64,000 nucleotides of DNA from Acinetobacter celticus (GTDB taxonomy: Bacteria > Pseudomonadota > Gammaproteobacteria > Pseudomonadales > Moraxellaceae). The notes below the pieces were generated by a model. The model saw only the letters and a list, made by a program, of their open reading frames with translations. It did not search any database and was not told the DNA's origin. The translations under genes and the position numbers were made by a program. Position 1 is the stretch's first letter, and every line of letters starts with the position of its first letter. Location of the stretch: NCBI RefSeq assembly GCF_001707755.1, contig NZ_MBDL01000008.1, positions 372,001-436,000 of the forward strand, written 5' to 3'. Shown piece by piece: positions 27,499 to 36,228 of the stretch.

Positions 27499-28989
27499 AT
27501 GAGCTCCCTGAATCCAACTTTAATTACTTTTCTTTTTTATATTGTTGCCATGACTGCAATTGGCTTAATTGCATATCGTGCGACAACAAACTTCTCTGAC
27601 TACATTTTAGGGGGCCGTCGTTTAGGAAGTTTTGTTACTGCACTTTCGGCTGGTGCTTCCGATATGAGTGGCTGGCTCTTAATGGGCTTGCCGGGTGCAA
27701 TTTATCTTTCAGGTCTGTCTGAAATGTGGATTGCTATTGGCTTAATTATTGGCGCATGGCTGAACTGGTTATTGGTTGCAGGACGTTTACGTGTACATAC
27801 TGAAGTCCAACACAATGCCCTGACCCTGCCCGATTATTTTTCTAATCGCTTTAATGACCAGAAAAAAATTCTACGTGTTGTTTCTGCCGTCATCATTTTA
27901 GTGTTCTTTGCTATTTACTGTGCCTCTGGCATGGTTGCTGGTGCACGCTTATTTGAAAGCATGTTTGGCCTGTCTTACAGTACAGCACTTTGGATCAGTG
28001 CAGTTGCCACAATTGGCTATGTCTTTATTGGCGGTTTCTTGGCCGTTAGCTGGACGGACACCATCCAAGCCAGTCTAATGATTTTTGCACTATTGCTGAC
28101 CCCTATTGTGACACTCATGGCATTTGCAGATATGTCTCAAGTGACTTTAGCACTTGAGGCTGCCCGACCACATGCAACAGATGTGATGGGGCATTTAGAA
28201 TGGGTGGCTATTTTGTCCTTATTGGCATGGGGCTTAGGCTATTTTGGTCAACCGCATATTCTTGTTCGCTTTATGGCAGCAGACTCTGTTAAATCCATTC
28301 CTAATGCACGCCGTATTGGCATGACTTGGATGATCCTATGTTTAGGTGGTGCCGTGGCTGCTGGCTTCTTCGGTATTGCATACTTCCAGCAACATCCTGA
28401 ATTGGCTGGTGTGGTCAATGCTAATCCTGAAACCGTGTTTATGGAACTTACTAAAATTTTGTTTAATCCATGGGTTGCAGGGATTGTATTGGCCGCAATT
28501 TTAGCAGCGGTCATGAGCACTTTAAGCTGTCAGCTTTTGGTCTGCTCAAGCACGCTAACCGAAGATTTCTATAAATCATTCTTACGCAAAAATGCCTCAC
28601 AAAAAGAATTGGTTTGGGTGGGTCGCTTAATGGTGCTGATGATTGCCCTATTAGCCATTTGGATGGCAGGAAACCCTGAATCTAAAGTGTTAGGATTAGT
28701 GGCTTATGCATGGGCTGGTTTTGGCGCTGCTTTTGGCCCATTAATCATCCTTTCATTGTTCTGGAGACGCATGACACTCAATGGCGCACTTGCAGGTATG
28801 ATTGTTGGTGCAGTCATGGTTATTCTTTGGAAAAATGTTTGGGGCGCAACAGGTGTCTATGAAATTATTCCAGGTTTCATCTTGTCATTTGCATCCATTA
28901 TTATTGTCAGCTTAATGGACAAAGTCCCAAGCAATGAAGTGACTGACCGTTTTGATGAAGCAGAAAAAATCTATAACGAAAATAAGTAA
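27499..28989 (+). CDS. putP: Sodium/proline symporter
   Basis: The product has 496 residues with about thirteen membrane helices, typical of the SSS family. Marks of PutP are TNFSDYILGGRRLGSFVTALSAGASDMSGWLLMGLPGA (about residues 30-67), FWIS-type helices, and the sodium-site segment AILAAVMSTLSCQLLVCSSTLTEDFYK (about 330-356). It imports proline with sodium. putA is not in this window, so it is a stand-alone unit here. Confidence 0.9.
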   Translation: MSSLNPTLITFLFYIVAMTAIGLIAYRATTNFSDYILGGRRLGSFVTALSAGASDMSGWLLMGLPGAIYLSGLSEMWIAIGLIIGAWLNWLLVAGRLRVHTEVQHNALTLPDYFSNRFNDQKKILRVVSAVIILVFFAIYCASGMVAGARLFESMFGLSYSTALWISAVATIGYVFIGGFLAVSWTDTIQASLMIFALLLTPIVTLMAFADMSQVTLALEAARPHATDVMGHLEWVAILSLLAWGLGYFGQPHILVRFMAADSVKSIPNARRIGMTWMILCLGGAVAAGFFGIAYFQQHPELAGVVNANPETVFMELTKILFNPWVAGIVLAAILAAVMSTLSCQLLVCSSTLTEDFYKSFLRKNASQKELVWVGRLMVLMIALLAIWMAGNPESKVLGLVAYAWAGFGAAFGPLIILSLFWRRMTLNGALAGMIVGAVMVILWKNVWGATGVYEIIPGFILSFASIIIVSLMDKVPSNEVTDRFDEAEKIYNENK

Positions 28990-29017
28990 TTCATTTAGTA
29001 CGTAATAGTGAAGTGAT

Positions 29018-29051
29018 AAAAAAGGGAGAACATTTGAGTTCTCCCTTTTTT
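29018..29051. terminator. Bidirectional terminator between putP and ispA
   Basis: The arms aaaaaagggagaac / gttctccctttttt pair fully with a six-base loop. A run and T run serve both converging genes. Confidence 0.9.
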
Positions 29052-29065
29052 ATTGCCATTTATTT

Positions 29066-29980
29066 TTAGCTTTTACGCGCCAATAAAAACTGAGTAATGA
29101 GAGTCAGTTCTTCCGCTTGATCATCAAAATATGACAATGCATTCATGGCTTGATTATGTAAATCTTGCGCATAAGCCTTGGCTTGTTCTAATCCCATCAG
29201 TGCAGGATAAGTCGACTTTTCAACTTGCTGATCTTTACCTGCTGTTTTACCCAAAACTTCTGTTTCAGACACAATATCTAAAATGTCATCTTGAACTTGG
29301 AAAGCTAAACCAATGGCTTGACCATACTCACGTAGTTTTGGAATAGCAGGATCTGTGCCTTTAAAAAGTGTAACCGCAGCCATCATAATAGCCGCTGTAA
29401 TTAAAGCACCTGTTTTATTCCGATGAATTGTTTCTAATGCATCTTGTGTAATCTGCTTGCCTTCGGCCTGTAAATCGAGCACCTGACCATTCACCATTTT
29501 TGATGATGCCGTTGCCAAAATTTGCATTTGCTTCAGGACAATTGAGGCTTCAACGGCGGGGCCTTGATCAAACAATCGACTGCCTAATACTTCAAAAGCC
29601 ATGGATTGCAGAATATCACCCGCTAAAAGCGCGGTATCTTCGCCAAAAGCTACATGACACGTTGGTTGCCCACGGCGAAGTAAATCATTGTCCATACAAG
29701 GCAAATCATCATGTGCCAAAGAATAACAATGAATAAATTCAATTGCGACTGCAGCACGGCGTACTGCAGCATGATTAGGATTGTTCTGTAGCGCACCAGT
29801 GGCATAACACAGTGCTGGACGCACACGTTTTCCACCCAGCATCACCGCATGATACACCGCACCTTTTAAAGGTTCTGGGATTGCAAATGCATCTAATGCA
29901 GTTAATAAATCTTGCTGAATGCGCTGTTGCGCCTCAGTCAATATATGTGTCTGCACATCAGTTAAAGATGACACTTTCAC
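29066..29980 (-). CDS. ispA: Farnesyl diphosphate synthase (geranyltranstransferase)
   Basis: This 304-residue trans-prenyltransferase has the first aspartate-rich motif DDLPCMDND (about residues 92-100) and second motif DDILD (about 235-239), with GGKRVRPALCYATG upstream. The short spacing of the first motif, with two residues before the third Asp, is the bacterial FPP synthase type. It condenses IPP with DMAPP/GPP to farnesyl diphosphate for quinones and undecaprenyl carriers. No dxs or xseB gene is adjacent, unlike E. coli. Confidence 0.88.
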   Translation of the reverse strand: MKVSSLTDVQTHILTEAQQRIQQDLLTALDAFAIPEPLKGAVYHAVMLGGKRVRPALCYATGALQNNPNHAAVRRAAVAIEFIHCYSLAHDDLPCMDNDLLRRGQPTCHVAFGEDTALLAGDILQSMAFEVLGSRLFDQGPAVEASIVLKQMQILATASSKMVNGQVLDLQAEGKQITQDALETIHRNKTGALITAAIMMAAVTLFKGTDPAIPKLREYGQAIGLAFQVQDDILDIVSETEVLGKTAGKDQQVEKSTYPALMGLEQAKAYAQDLHNQAMNALSYFDDQAEELTLITQFLLARKS

Positions 29981-30212
29981 CTCGAGTACTTCGTTAAGCT
30001 TTTAAAACAGTTTTTCATTTGCACAGACCATGCAAAATCGGCCATTCACTGGCTTTTATTGGCCTGTAGCATCATACTGCTTTTAATTTACTTTCTCTAT
30101 GTTCTCAGCACAATCTTGCTTTATAAAAGTAAATTCATACATGCTTATGAAAACCATAAACTTGATAGCCGATCATAACAATCACATTTCTGCATCTTGT
30201 GTAATCAAAATA

Positions 30213-30240
30213 AAAAAGTCCCTACATTGAGGGACTTTTT
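30213..30240 (-). terminator. Terminator after prpF
   Basis: The stem aaaaagtccct / agggacttttt lies just past the minus-strand prpF stop and has a T run on that strand. It may also act on the other strand. Confidence 0.85.
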
Positions 30241-30255
30241 ATCTTATTGCTGGAA

Positions 30256-31437
30256 TTAATCCAATGTCTCTTGAGGTATACGCACCCAACCTTCCATCAG
30301 GACACGTGCACTACGGCTCATAACGGCTTTCTTCACAGCCCATTGACCATTTTCCAGAACCGCTTGCGCACCAACGCGTAGGGTGCCTGAAGGATGTCCA
30401 AATCGAACTGCTTCGCGTTCCCCACCACCTGCAGCAATATTCACCAACGTCCCCGGAATGGCGGCTGCAGTCCCAATAGCCACAGCGGCAGTTCCCATCA
30501 TGGCATGATGCAATTTACCCATAGACAATGCACGTACCAATAAATCTGCATCTTGTTCAGCAATTGTTTTACCACTAGAAGATACATACGCTTTTGGCTT
30601 AGAAACAAAAGCAATCTTAGGCGTATGCTGACGCTTTTGTGCTTCTGAAATATCTTGTATTAGCCCCATCTGCTTAGCACCGTAAGCACGAATTTTTTCA
30701 AAACGTGCCAGTGCAACAGCATCTGAATTAATTACTTCTTGTAATTCAGTGCCTTCATAACCAATATCTTCAGCGTTTAAGAAGATGGTTGGAATACCCG
30801 CATTAATAAATGTGGCTTGAAACTCTCCTACCTCTGGAACTGTCAAAATATCGACCAAATTTCCAGTCGGAAACATTGCGCCGCCATCATCTGCTGGGTC
30901 TAAAAATTCAATTTGAACTTCGGCCGCAGGAAAAGTCACACCATCTAATTCAAAATCACCAGTTTCCTGAACCTGTCCATTTGTGATCGGTACATGCGCA
31001 ATAATGGTTTTTTGAATATTGGCTTGCCAGATATTTACAGTACAAATCCCATTTTCTGGGATTTTATGTTGATCGACCAAGCCATTTGTAATAGCGAATG
31101 CGCCAACCGCAGCCGTTAAATTACCGCAGTTACCGCTCCAGTCGACAAAAGCACTATCAATAGAAACTTGGCCAAATAAATAATCAACATCATGATTTGG
31201 CTTGTCACTTTTGGCTAATATTACCGTTTTACTGGTACTTGATGTAGCGGCACCCATACCATCAATTTGCTTGCCATACGGGTCTGGACTACCTATAACA
31301 CGTAACAGAATCTGGTCACGAATCGTGCCTGCCTGTTGTGCTTCTTTAGGCAAATCACTTAGTTTAAAGAACACCCCTTTACTGGTGCCACCACGCATAT
31401 ATGTTGCTGGAATTTTAATTTGTGGAGCAAACGACAT
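30256..31437 (-). CDS. prpF: PrpF-family isomerase (2-methylaconitate type)
   Basis: The 393-residue product is clearly PrpF-family: IPATYMRGGTSKGVFFKLSDLP at the N-terminus, DWSGNCGNLTAAVGAF with the catalytic cysteine, and a C-terminal GHPSGTLRVGA. Members isomerise 2-methylaconitate in the methylcitrate cycle, or related unsaturated acids such as oxalomesaconate. prpB, prpC and acnD are not beside it, so its exact substrate is uncertain. It is transcribed alone, with a 270-base region upstream. Confidence 0.8.
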   Translation of the reverse strand: MSFAPQIKIPATYMRGGTSKGVFFKLSDLPKEAQQAGTIRDQILLRVIGSPDPYGKQIDGMGAATSSTSKTVILAKSDKPNHDVDYLFGQVSIDSAFVDWSGNCGNLTAAVGAFAITNGLVDQHKIPENGICTVNIWQANIQKTIIAHVPITNGQVQETGDFELDGVTFPAAEVQIEFLDPADDGGAMFPTGNLVDILTVPEVGEFQATFINAGIPTIFLNAEDIGYEGTELQEVINSDAVALARFEKIRAYGAKQMGLIQDISEAQKRQHTPKIAFVSKPKAYVSSSGKTIAEQDADLLVRALSMGKLHHAMMGTAAVAIGTAAAIPGTLVNIAAGGGEREAVRFGHPSGTLRVGAQAVLENGQWAVKKAVMSRSARVLMEGWVRIPQETLD

Positions 31438-31757
31438 ATTTTTGAATCCTTCCTATTTATCATTGTATTGCGTTAGATCAATATGATATTAATCACGCAT
31501 AATCATAGCTTCTTTTGCAAGTAAAACATGCGCTACTGGACTTAAGTATAAAAAACAGTCGCTCAAGAGAATCTGGTTTTTATATTATTAATAGTTTTAA
31601 CCTCAAAAATAAACCTAATTCTTTGATAAAAATCATAATAACTTTAAAAAAAAGATAATTTTTAAAATCAACAAAATGTTTCATACTGACCATCTACTAG
31701 GCTAATAGTTTGCAATACTTTACAATTCGGAACTTAATCCTTGTCGGGCTGAATAAT
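31438..31757. other. Divergent promoter region of prpF and aroP
   Basis: About 320 A+T-rich bases separate the two divergent genes. I see no gene and no operator I can name. Confidence 0.55.
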
Positions 31758-33110
31758 TTGAATAACGAATCCTCTACACTTCAGCGTGGCTTAAAGAACC
31801 GTCATATACAATTGATTGCCATGGGTGGTGCAATTGGTACTGGCTTATTTTTAGGTTCTGCGCATGTGATTGAATCTGCCGGTCCATCCATTATTTTGGG
31901 TTATGCGATTGGTGGTTTAATTGCCTTTTTAATTATGCGTCAACTCGGGGAAATGATTGTACAAGAACCTGTTGCCGGTTCATTCAGTCATTTTGCGAAC
32001 AAATATTGGGGCAAATTTCCCGGCTTTCTCGCGGGTTGGAACTATTGGGTTTTATATGTCTTAGTTGCCATGACCGAATTAACCGCTGTCGCTAAGTATA
32101 TTAATTATTGGTGGCCGTTTATTCCCGCTTGGGTGTCAGTACTGTTTTTCTTCATTGTAATTACCCTTGTAAATTTGGGTAATGTGAAGTTTTATGGTGA
32201 ATCTGAATTTTGGCTGTCTATTATTAAAGTAACTGCTGTAGTTGCTATGATTATTTTCGGTATTTATTTACTGGTTACCGCTGGGCCTGAATCAACAGCT
32301 TCTTTTAGCAACCTTTGGTCACACGGTGGATTCTTCCCACATGGCTTTGAAGGCCTATTTTACATGCTGGCCTTTCTTATGTTCGCTTTTGGTGGTATTG
32401 AACTGATTGGTATGGCGGCAGCAGAAGCCAAAGACCCTCAGAAAACAATTCCCAAAGCCATTAACCAAGTGGTTTTTCGTATTCTGATTTTCTATGTCGG
32501 TTCGTTAACCATTCTGTTATCGCTTGTGCCTTGGAACCAATTAGAACTTGGCGGTCTAGATAAAAGTCCATTTGTACTGATTTTTAGTCAATTAGGAATT
32601 GGTTGGGCAGCGCATTTGCTGAACTTTATTATCTTAACGGCGGCGCTTTCTGTTTATAACAGTGGTATGTATGCCAACAGTCGTATGCTATTTGGTTTAG
32701 CGCAGCAAGGAAATGCACCTAAAATCTTTACTCAGACCAATAAGCAAGGTGTGCCAATCCCTGCTGTTTTGTTCTCTGCCTTACTGATTTTTGGCTGTGT
32801 CTTGCTAAACTATTTTGCGCCAGAAGATGCTTTAAGTAATCTAATTTATATTGTTGTTGGCGCTTTAGTTTTGAACTGGGCGATGATTAGTTTAACCCAT
32901 CTTCAATTCATGAAAGCGATGAAAGCTGAAGGGACTGTTTCACAATTCCCTGCTCTATGGTCACCATTTAGTAACTATTTGGTACTTGCCTTTATTGCAA
33001 CAGTACTCTATATCATGTGGACACAAGGTTTGAGCGGTGCGGTCATTATGATTCCCGTTTGGATTACGCTCATGTTTGTTTTATTCAAAATACTTTATAG
33101 AAAAGCTTAA
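31758..33110 (+). CDS. aroP: Aromatic amino acid permease (AroP family)
   Basis: This APC-family permease has about twelve helices and is close to E. coli AroP in memory: LQRGLKNRHIQLIAMGGAIGTGLFLGS, QEPVAGSFSHFANKYWGKFPGFLAGWNYWVLYVLVAMTELTAVAKYI, YNSGMYANSRMLFGLAQQGNAPK. It imports aromatic amino acids with protons. No in-frame ATG occurs before the first helix. TTG at 31758 gives MNNESSTLQRGL and 450 residues, the family's normal start; TTG 31710 is the only other option. The ribosome site is weak, so an inefficient start is likely. Confidence 0.85.
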   Translation: MNNESSTLQRGLKNRHIQLIAMGGAIGTGLFLGSAHVIESAGPSIILGYAIGGLIAFLIMRQLGEMIVQEPVAGSFSHFANKYWGKFPGFLAGWNYWVLYVLVAMTELTAVAKYINYWWPFIPAWVSVLFFFIVITLVNLGNVKFYGESEFWLSIIKVTAVVAMIIFGIYLLVTAGPESTASFSNLWSHGGFFPHGFEGLFYMLAFLMFAFGGIELIGMAAAEAKDPQKTIPKAINQVVFRILIFYVGSLTILLSLVPWNQLELGGLDKSPFVLIFSQLGIGWAAHLLNFIILTAALSVYNSGMYANSRMLFGLAQQGNAPKIFTQTNKQGVPIPAVLFSALLIFGCVLLNYFAPEDALSNLIYIVVGALVLNWAMISLTHLQFMKAMKAEGTVSQFPALWSPFSNYLVLAFIATVLYIMWTQGLSGAVIMIPVWITLMFVLFKILYRKA

Positions 33111-33125
33111 TTTTTTAAAGCATTT

Positions 33126-33160
33126 AAAAGGTTATTGTTTCGACAATAACCTTTTTTTTT
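33126..33160 (+). terminator. Terminator after aroP
   Basis: A 13-base perfect stem (aaaaggttattgt / acaataacctttt) with a TTCG loop and a nine-base T run. Confidence 0.95.
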
Positions 33161-33191
33161 GTCTGAAATTAGAGTACATTAAGTTCGTTTT

Positions 33192-33267
33192 GCGCCCTTA
33201 GCTTAACTGGATAGAGCAGTTGCCTCCTAAGCGACCGACGTGGGTTCGAGTCCCGCAGGGCGCACCA
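33192..33267 (+). tRNA. tRNA-Arg (anticodon CCT)
   Basis: A 76-base cloverleaf has acceptor gcgccct pairing with agggcgc, anticodon arm gttgc-ctcctaa-gcgac with anticodon CCT (reads AGG), T arm with ggttcgagtcc, and an encoded CCA end. It follows the aroP terminator. Integrase debris starts 175 bases downstream, in keeping with tRNA genes as insertion sites. Confidence 0.95.
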
Positions 33268-33442
33268 TTTTATGGTTTATTTTGGTCTACAGCACTCCAC
33301 AACATAAATATAATTTTATAATAATCAGAAATTTAAATAACACTTGATTCTATATTAGTCTTAATGACTCTCTTGTGGACTAATATTTTTACAATATAAA
33401 ATACAGTACAAACTTTTATACGCGAAATTTTGTACTGTAAAA

Positions 33443-34073
33443 ATGCCAAAAATCATCAAAATCCTTATGAATAGCAAGATAAAAAATCTCAAAGCAACCC
33501 TTAATAAACATCAACGAATTTCAGACAATAATGGCTTATTTTTAATCCTTTCCAAAACTGGTGATACAGTTACTCACACCCCTCTACTAAAAAATGAAAC
33601 TCCTTAAGTTTTGATTCCTATCCAACAATCACTCTAGCTGATGTAATAATTAAGTGCGAAGAAGCCGTACCTGTCTCACTAAAAACATTGACCCACATGT
33701 GGAAAAATCAGAATTAAGAATGAGATATTAAGTTCAAATAAGAATATTTTTAGTGAGCTATCTAAAAAATGGATGAGTAAACAAGACGTTGCTGAATCTA
33801 CAACTAAAGGACAGCAAAGCTTATTAGAAGTGATCAATCAGCACATTGGCCAAATTCCTGTTTATGAAATTAAAGCTATGGATGTACTCAAGGTCTGTCG
33901 ACTTTATAAAAAAGACGGAAAGCTAAAAAAGTTAAAGTGAAATGTAGTCAGATATTACGCTATGCCGTTCCTATTGAACTGTGTAAACATAATGTCACTC
34001 AAAACTTAAAGGGTGCTTTAAAAAAACCTAAAATTATCCATATGACTGCTTTAGTTGAACCTAAAGACTGAGC
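33443..34073 (+). pseudogene. Degraded P4-type integrase
   Basis: Three frames together recall a tyrosine integrase of the DUF4102 class. First comes MPKIIKILMNSKIKNLKATL...ISDNNGLFLIL (33443 to a TAA near 33607). A middle piece has PTITLADVIIKCEEA. A core piece has SKKWMSKQDVAESTTKGQQSLL, EIKAMDVLKVC and KCSQILRYAVPIELCKHNVT, ending at VEPKD then TGA near 34073. The catalytic C-terminal half is absent. It points away from tRNA-Arg and is probably the scar of an older island. It is not a copy of the intact integrase at 39117-40349. Confidence 0.75.
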
Positions 34074-34385
34074 CAATAAAAGTTTGGAGGTTTTTATGGA
34101 GTAAAACTAAGCGATTCTTAATTTACTCATTATTCTACACTGACTTTAAAAGTGAAAGGTTGTTCAGTAATGCTTCTACAGTACTGCGAGTGATATTGGC
34201 TTTGTTATTGTTTCGACGAATTAATTAAACAGCCCTACACTATCTGGCAAATCGTTAGATAGTGCAGAATAACTGCAAATATTTAGTGCAGAATAAAAAA
34301 CAAAGTAGTACAAAAAAAGCCGAAAACTTACAAATGCCTATGAAAATGTGGCGTGATTTATATGAAATGTGGCAAAAATGTGGCA

Positions 34386-34412
34386 ATAAAAAAGCCACTT
34401 AATTAAGTGGCT
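34386..34412 (-). terminator. Minus-strand terminator at the far island edge
   Basis: The 20-base perfect palindrome at 34393-34412 (agccacttaa / ttaagtggct) is followed on the minus strand by a T run. It lies just outside the attachment repeat, where the terminator displaced from ssrA by insertion would be expected. Confidence 0.7.
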
Positions 34413-34431
34413 GATTTATATAAAGAATTTT

Positions 34432-34450
34432 GGGGTGGCGACAATTGAAC
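34432..34450 (-). repeat. Distal attachment site of the ssrA island
   Basis: ggggtggcgacaattgaac matches 15 of 19 positions of the tmRNA 3'-end sequence at 40531-40549, in the same orientation. The differences mean it is a diverged or foreign ssrA tail. Together the two mark the island ends. Confidence 0.6.
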
Positions 34451-34501
34451 TTAACAAGTAAACGCATGTTTAATATAGAATATTTAATTTATTAAAAATC
34501 A

Positions 34502-34522
34502 TGTGATACATATTGTGATACA
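34502..34522. repeat. Arm-type integrase-binding repeats, distal end
   Basis: Two direct copies of tgtgataca (34502-34510 and 34514-34522) are followed by aactc. The same words occur beside the integrase gene at the other island end. Arm-type binding sites of a tyrosine recombinase are the likely meaning. Confidence 0.6.
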
Positions 34523-34530
34523 AACTCAGT

Positions 34531-35931
34531 TTAATTAACTATAAAACCTGAGTTTATGTAATTATCCCAACTTTTAACAAAATCCGTTTCGTTGTAATAA
34601 CCACTAGCTTTCAAATCATCTTTTAATGATTTTTTCATGTCTAAAGTGCGTTCATCAATTATCTCATCGGTATATTCAAGATAGTAATATTTCAGCAAAT
34701 ACGGAAAACCAGAGCTATCTCTTCCTGCTTGACTACTGGCATATTGATCCGCAAATTTTGCCACATTAGCGAAATCATAATTGCTATGATTATATGAACG
34801 CTGACTCTTAACATGAGTAATCAATAAATTCATAAAATTATCTAAAAACTCCTTCTCAGACATTCGGCTAGGATTCATTGATTTTTGTTCCATAGCTAAG
34901 TAGATAAAAGCCATTACTATAGAAACATAATGATTGAAATTACTCATTAAAGCTATTTTCTGTAGAATTCTAGTGAGATCTCTTGAATTAAGATTAAATA
35001 CTGCTGATAAAATCAAAATATCCTTATTATTCACTCTCAATCCAAATTTGCTAACATATGTTCGAATAACTTCAACATAAGAATCACTTTCCCGTTTTGG
35101 GAATTTAATATTTAAATCAATGAATTTTTCTAAATAACTATTTGTCGATTTGAAGCCATAGAAACTATTTATTGATTCTTCTAATTGAGCTTTATTTGTT
35201 GCAAGAACAAAAATAATGTTTGGAATGTCAAAGAAATGCTTAATTCTTTCAATTAATTTTATAGAAAACTCAGGCTTACACCGATCAAGCTCATCTACAA
35301 TAAAAACTAAAGGATATTCCAAATCTTTAACTAAATTTTCTAGCTCTTGTTTAAAGTATTTTAACTCATTCTTATTTGTATTGTAATTATCAACTAGTTC
35401 CGTCAAGTGCTCTTTTAATCCTTCCTCTAATAACTCGCCTACCTTTTCTCCAACACCTCCTGTTGCTTCCTTGACAGTTGTGATTGTATCCTGAACACCT
35501 TTGCTAAAATGCCCTCCGCCCATCAAGGTCATAGCCAAAGACCAAATAAGCATTGGTAAGTTTGGAAGCACCGCATGATAAGCACTAATGAATTTATCTT
35601 TAAATCTATTACTAACCGATGCATCGGAATCAACTATATTAAGAATTTCCATAGATAAAATCAGAAATGGATCCTCCATAAAATCATGTGCAAAAGCATC
35701 TATGTAAATAACTTTATAGTTTTTCTCTTCTAAATCAGCTTTCCAGTTTTTTACAAACCATGTTTTACCTGATCCCCATTCCGCATCTAATGCAATTGTA
35801 GCTCCACATTGCAAGTTAGAGATGAAGTGCGTCAACTTTTCACCTAGTTGCTTACGCCCCCATAAATCTCCTTTAAACGGCTCAGTAATTTCTTCTTCAC
35901 GATCTTTGATAAATTTAGTGCTCATATTCAT
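34531..35931 (-). CDS. KAP-family P-loop NTPase
   Basis: This 466-residue protein has Walker A in ALDAEWGSGKTWFVKNW (about residues 47-63) and Walker B in PLVFIVDELDRCKPEFS (about 207-223). A hydrophobic insert LPNLPMLIWSLAMTLMGGG (about 122-140) lies between them. A membrane insert between Walker A and B is the hallmark of KAP NTPases (Kidins220/ARMS and PifA). PifA excludes phage T7 in F-plasmid strains, and KAP genes are frequent in defence islands. It is the last gene of the island on the minus strand, about 300 bases from the next one, and A+T-rich. Antiphage activity here is inferred. Confidence 0.8.
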   Translation of the reverse strand: MNMSTKFIKDREEEITEPFKGDLWGRKQLGEKLTHFISNLQCGATIALDAEWGSGKTWFVKNWKADLEEKNYKVIYIDAFAHDFMEDPFLILSMEILNIVDSDASVSNRFKDKFISAYHAVLPNLPMLIWSLAMTLMGGGHFSKGVQDTITTVKEATGGVGEKVGELLEEGLKEHLTELVDNYNTNKNELKYFKQELENLVKDLEYPLVFIVDELDRCKPEFSIKLIERIKHFFDIPNIIFVLATNKAQLEESINSFYGFKSTNSYLEKFIDLNIKFPKRESDSYVEVIRTYVSKFGLRVNNKDILILSAVFNLNSRDLTRILQKIALMSNFNHYVSIVMAFIYLAMEQKSMNPSRMSEKEFLDNFMNLLITHVKSQRSYNHSNYDFANVAKFADQYASSQAGRDSSGFPYLLKYYYLEYTDEIIDERTLDMKKSLKDDLKASGYYNETDFVKSWDNYINSGFIVN

Positions 35932-36052
35932 TTTTTATAAATAATTGAAATTAAAAATAAAGTATAAGGTTTTTTGTGAAAATCTCAATTTTTATGAATG
36001 GTCTCCATACACCATTTTTCTAATTCTCTAGGACTTCGCTCATTGGCTCAAA

Positions 36053-36105
36053 TTAGGTTAACTTTTTGCTAAAGTTAGGGTTAAGTAAATGTTAAGTTTC
36101 ATCTT
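36053..36105. repeat. Short TTAGGTTAA-like direct repeats
   Basis: ttaggttaac, ttagggttaag and atgttaag follow one another in 53 bases, with catcttag and tatcttag just after. They look like iterons beside a possible replication gene, but they are short and imperfect. Confidence 0.35.
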
Positions 36106-36160
36106 AGATAAAGTATCTTAGTAGGACATATATAAGTTATTAGGCAGATTAGATTTCGAA

Positions 36161-36201
36161 ATAACGCCGTGATCCTTGCTGTATAAGGACTTTAGCGTTA
36201 T
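36161..36201. repeat. Interrupted inverted repeat in the island
   Basis: ataacgc (36161-36167) pairs with gcgttat (36195-36201), and inside it tcctt pairs with aagga. It could be a terminator without T run, or part of an origin, next to the 385-residue gene. Confidence 0.5.
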
Positions 36202-36228
36202 CAGTGCATAAATTTACTTACAGCAATT

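Larger units (their letters stand above)
34074..34530. other. Scarred junction between the integrase fossil and the ssrA island
   Basis: No intact gene is present. It holds a hairpin (cactatct 34238-34245 / agatagtg 34257-34264), a minus-strand terminator, an ssrA-like attachment sequence and two arm-type repeats, listed separately where clear. Confidence 0.6.

Noticed and set aside
34080..34390. Reverse-strand resolvase-like remnant
   Set aside because: One stretch hints at a recombinase tail, but no family motif survives and frames break every few codons.
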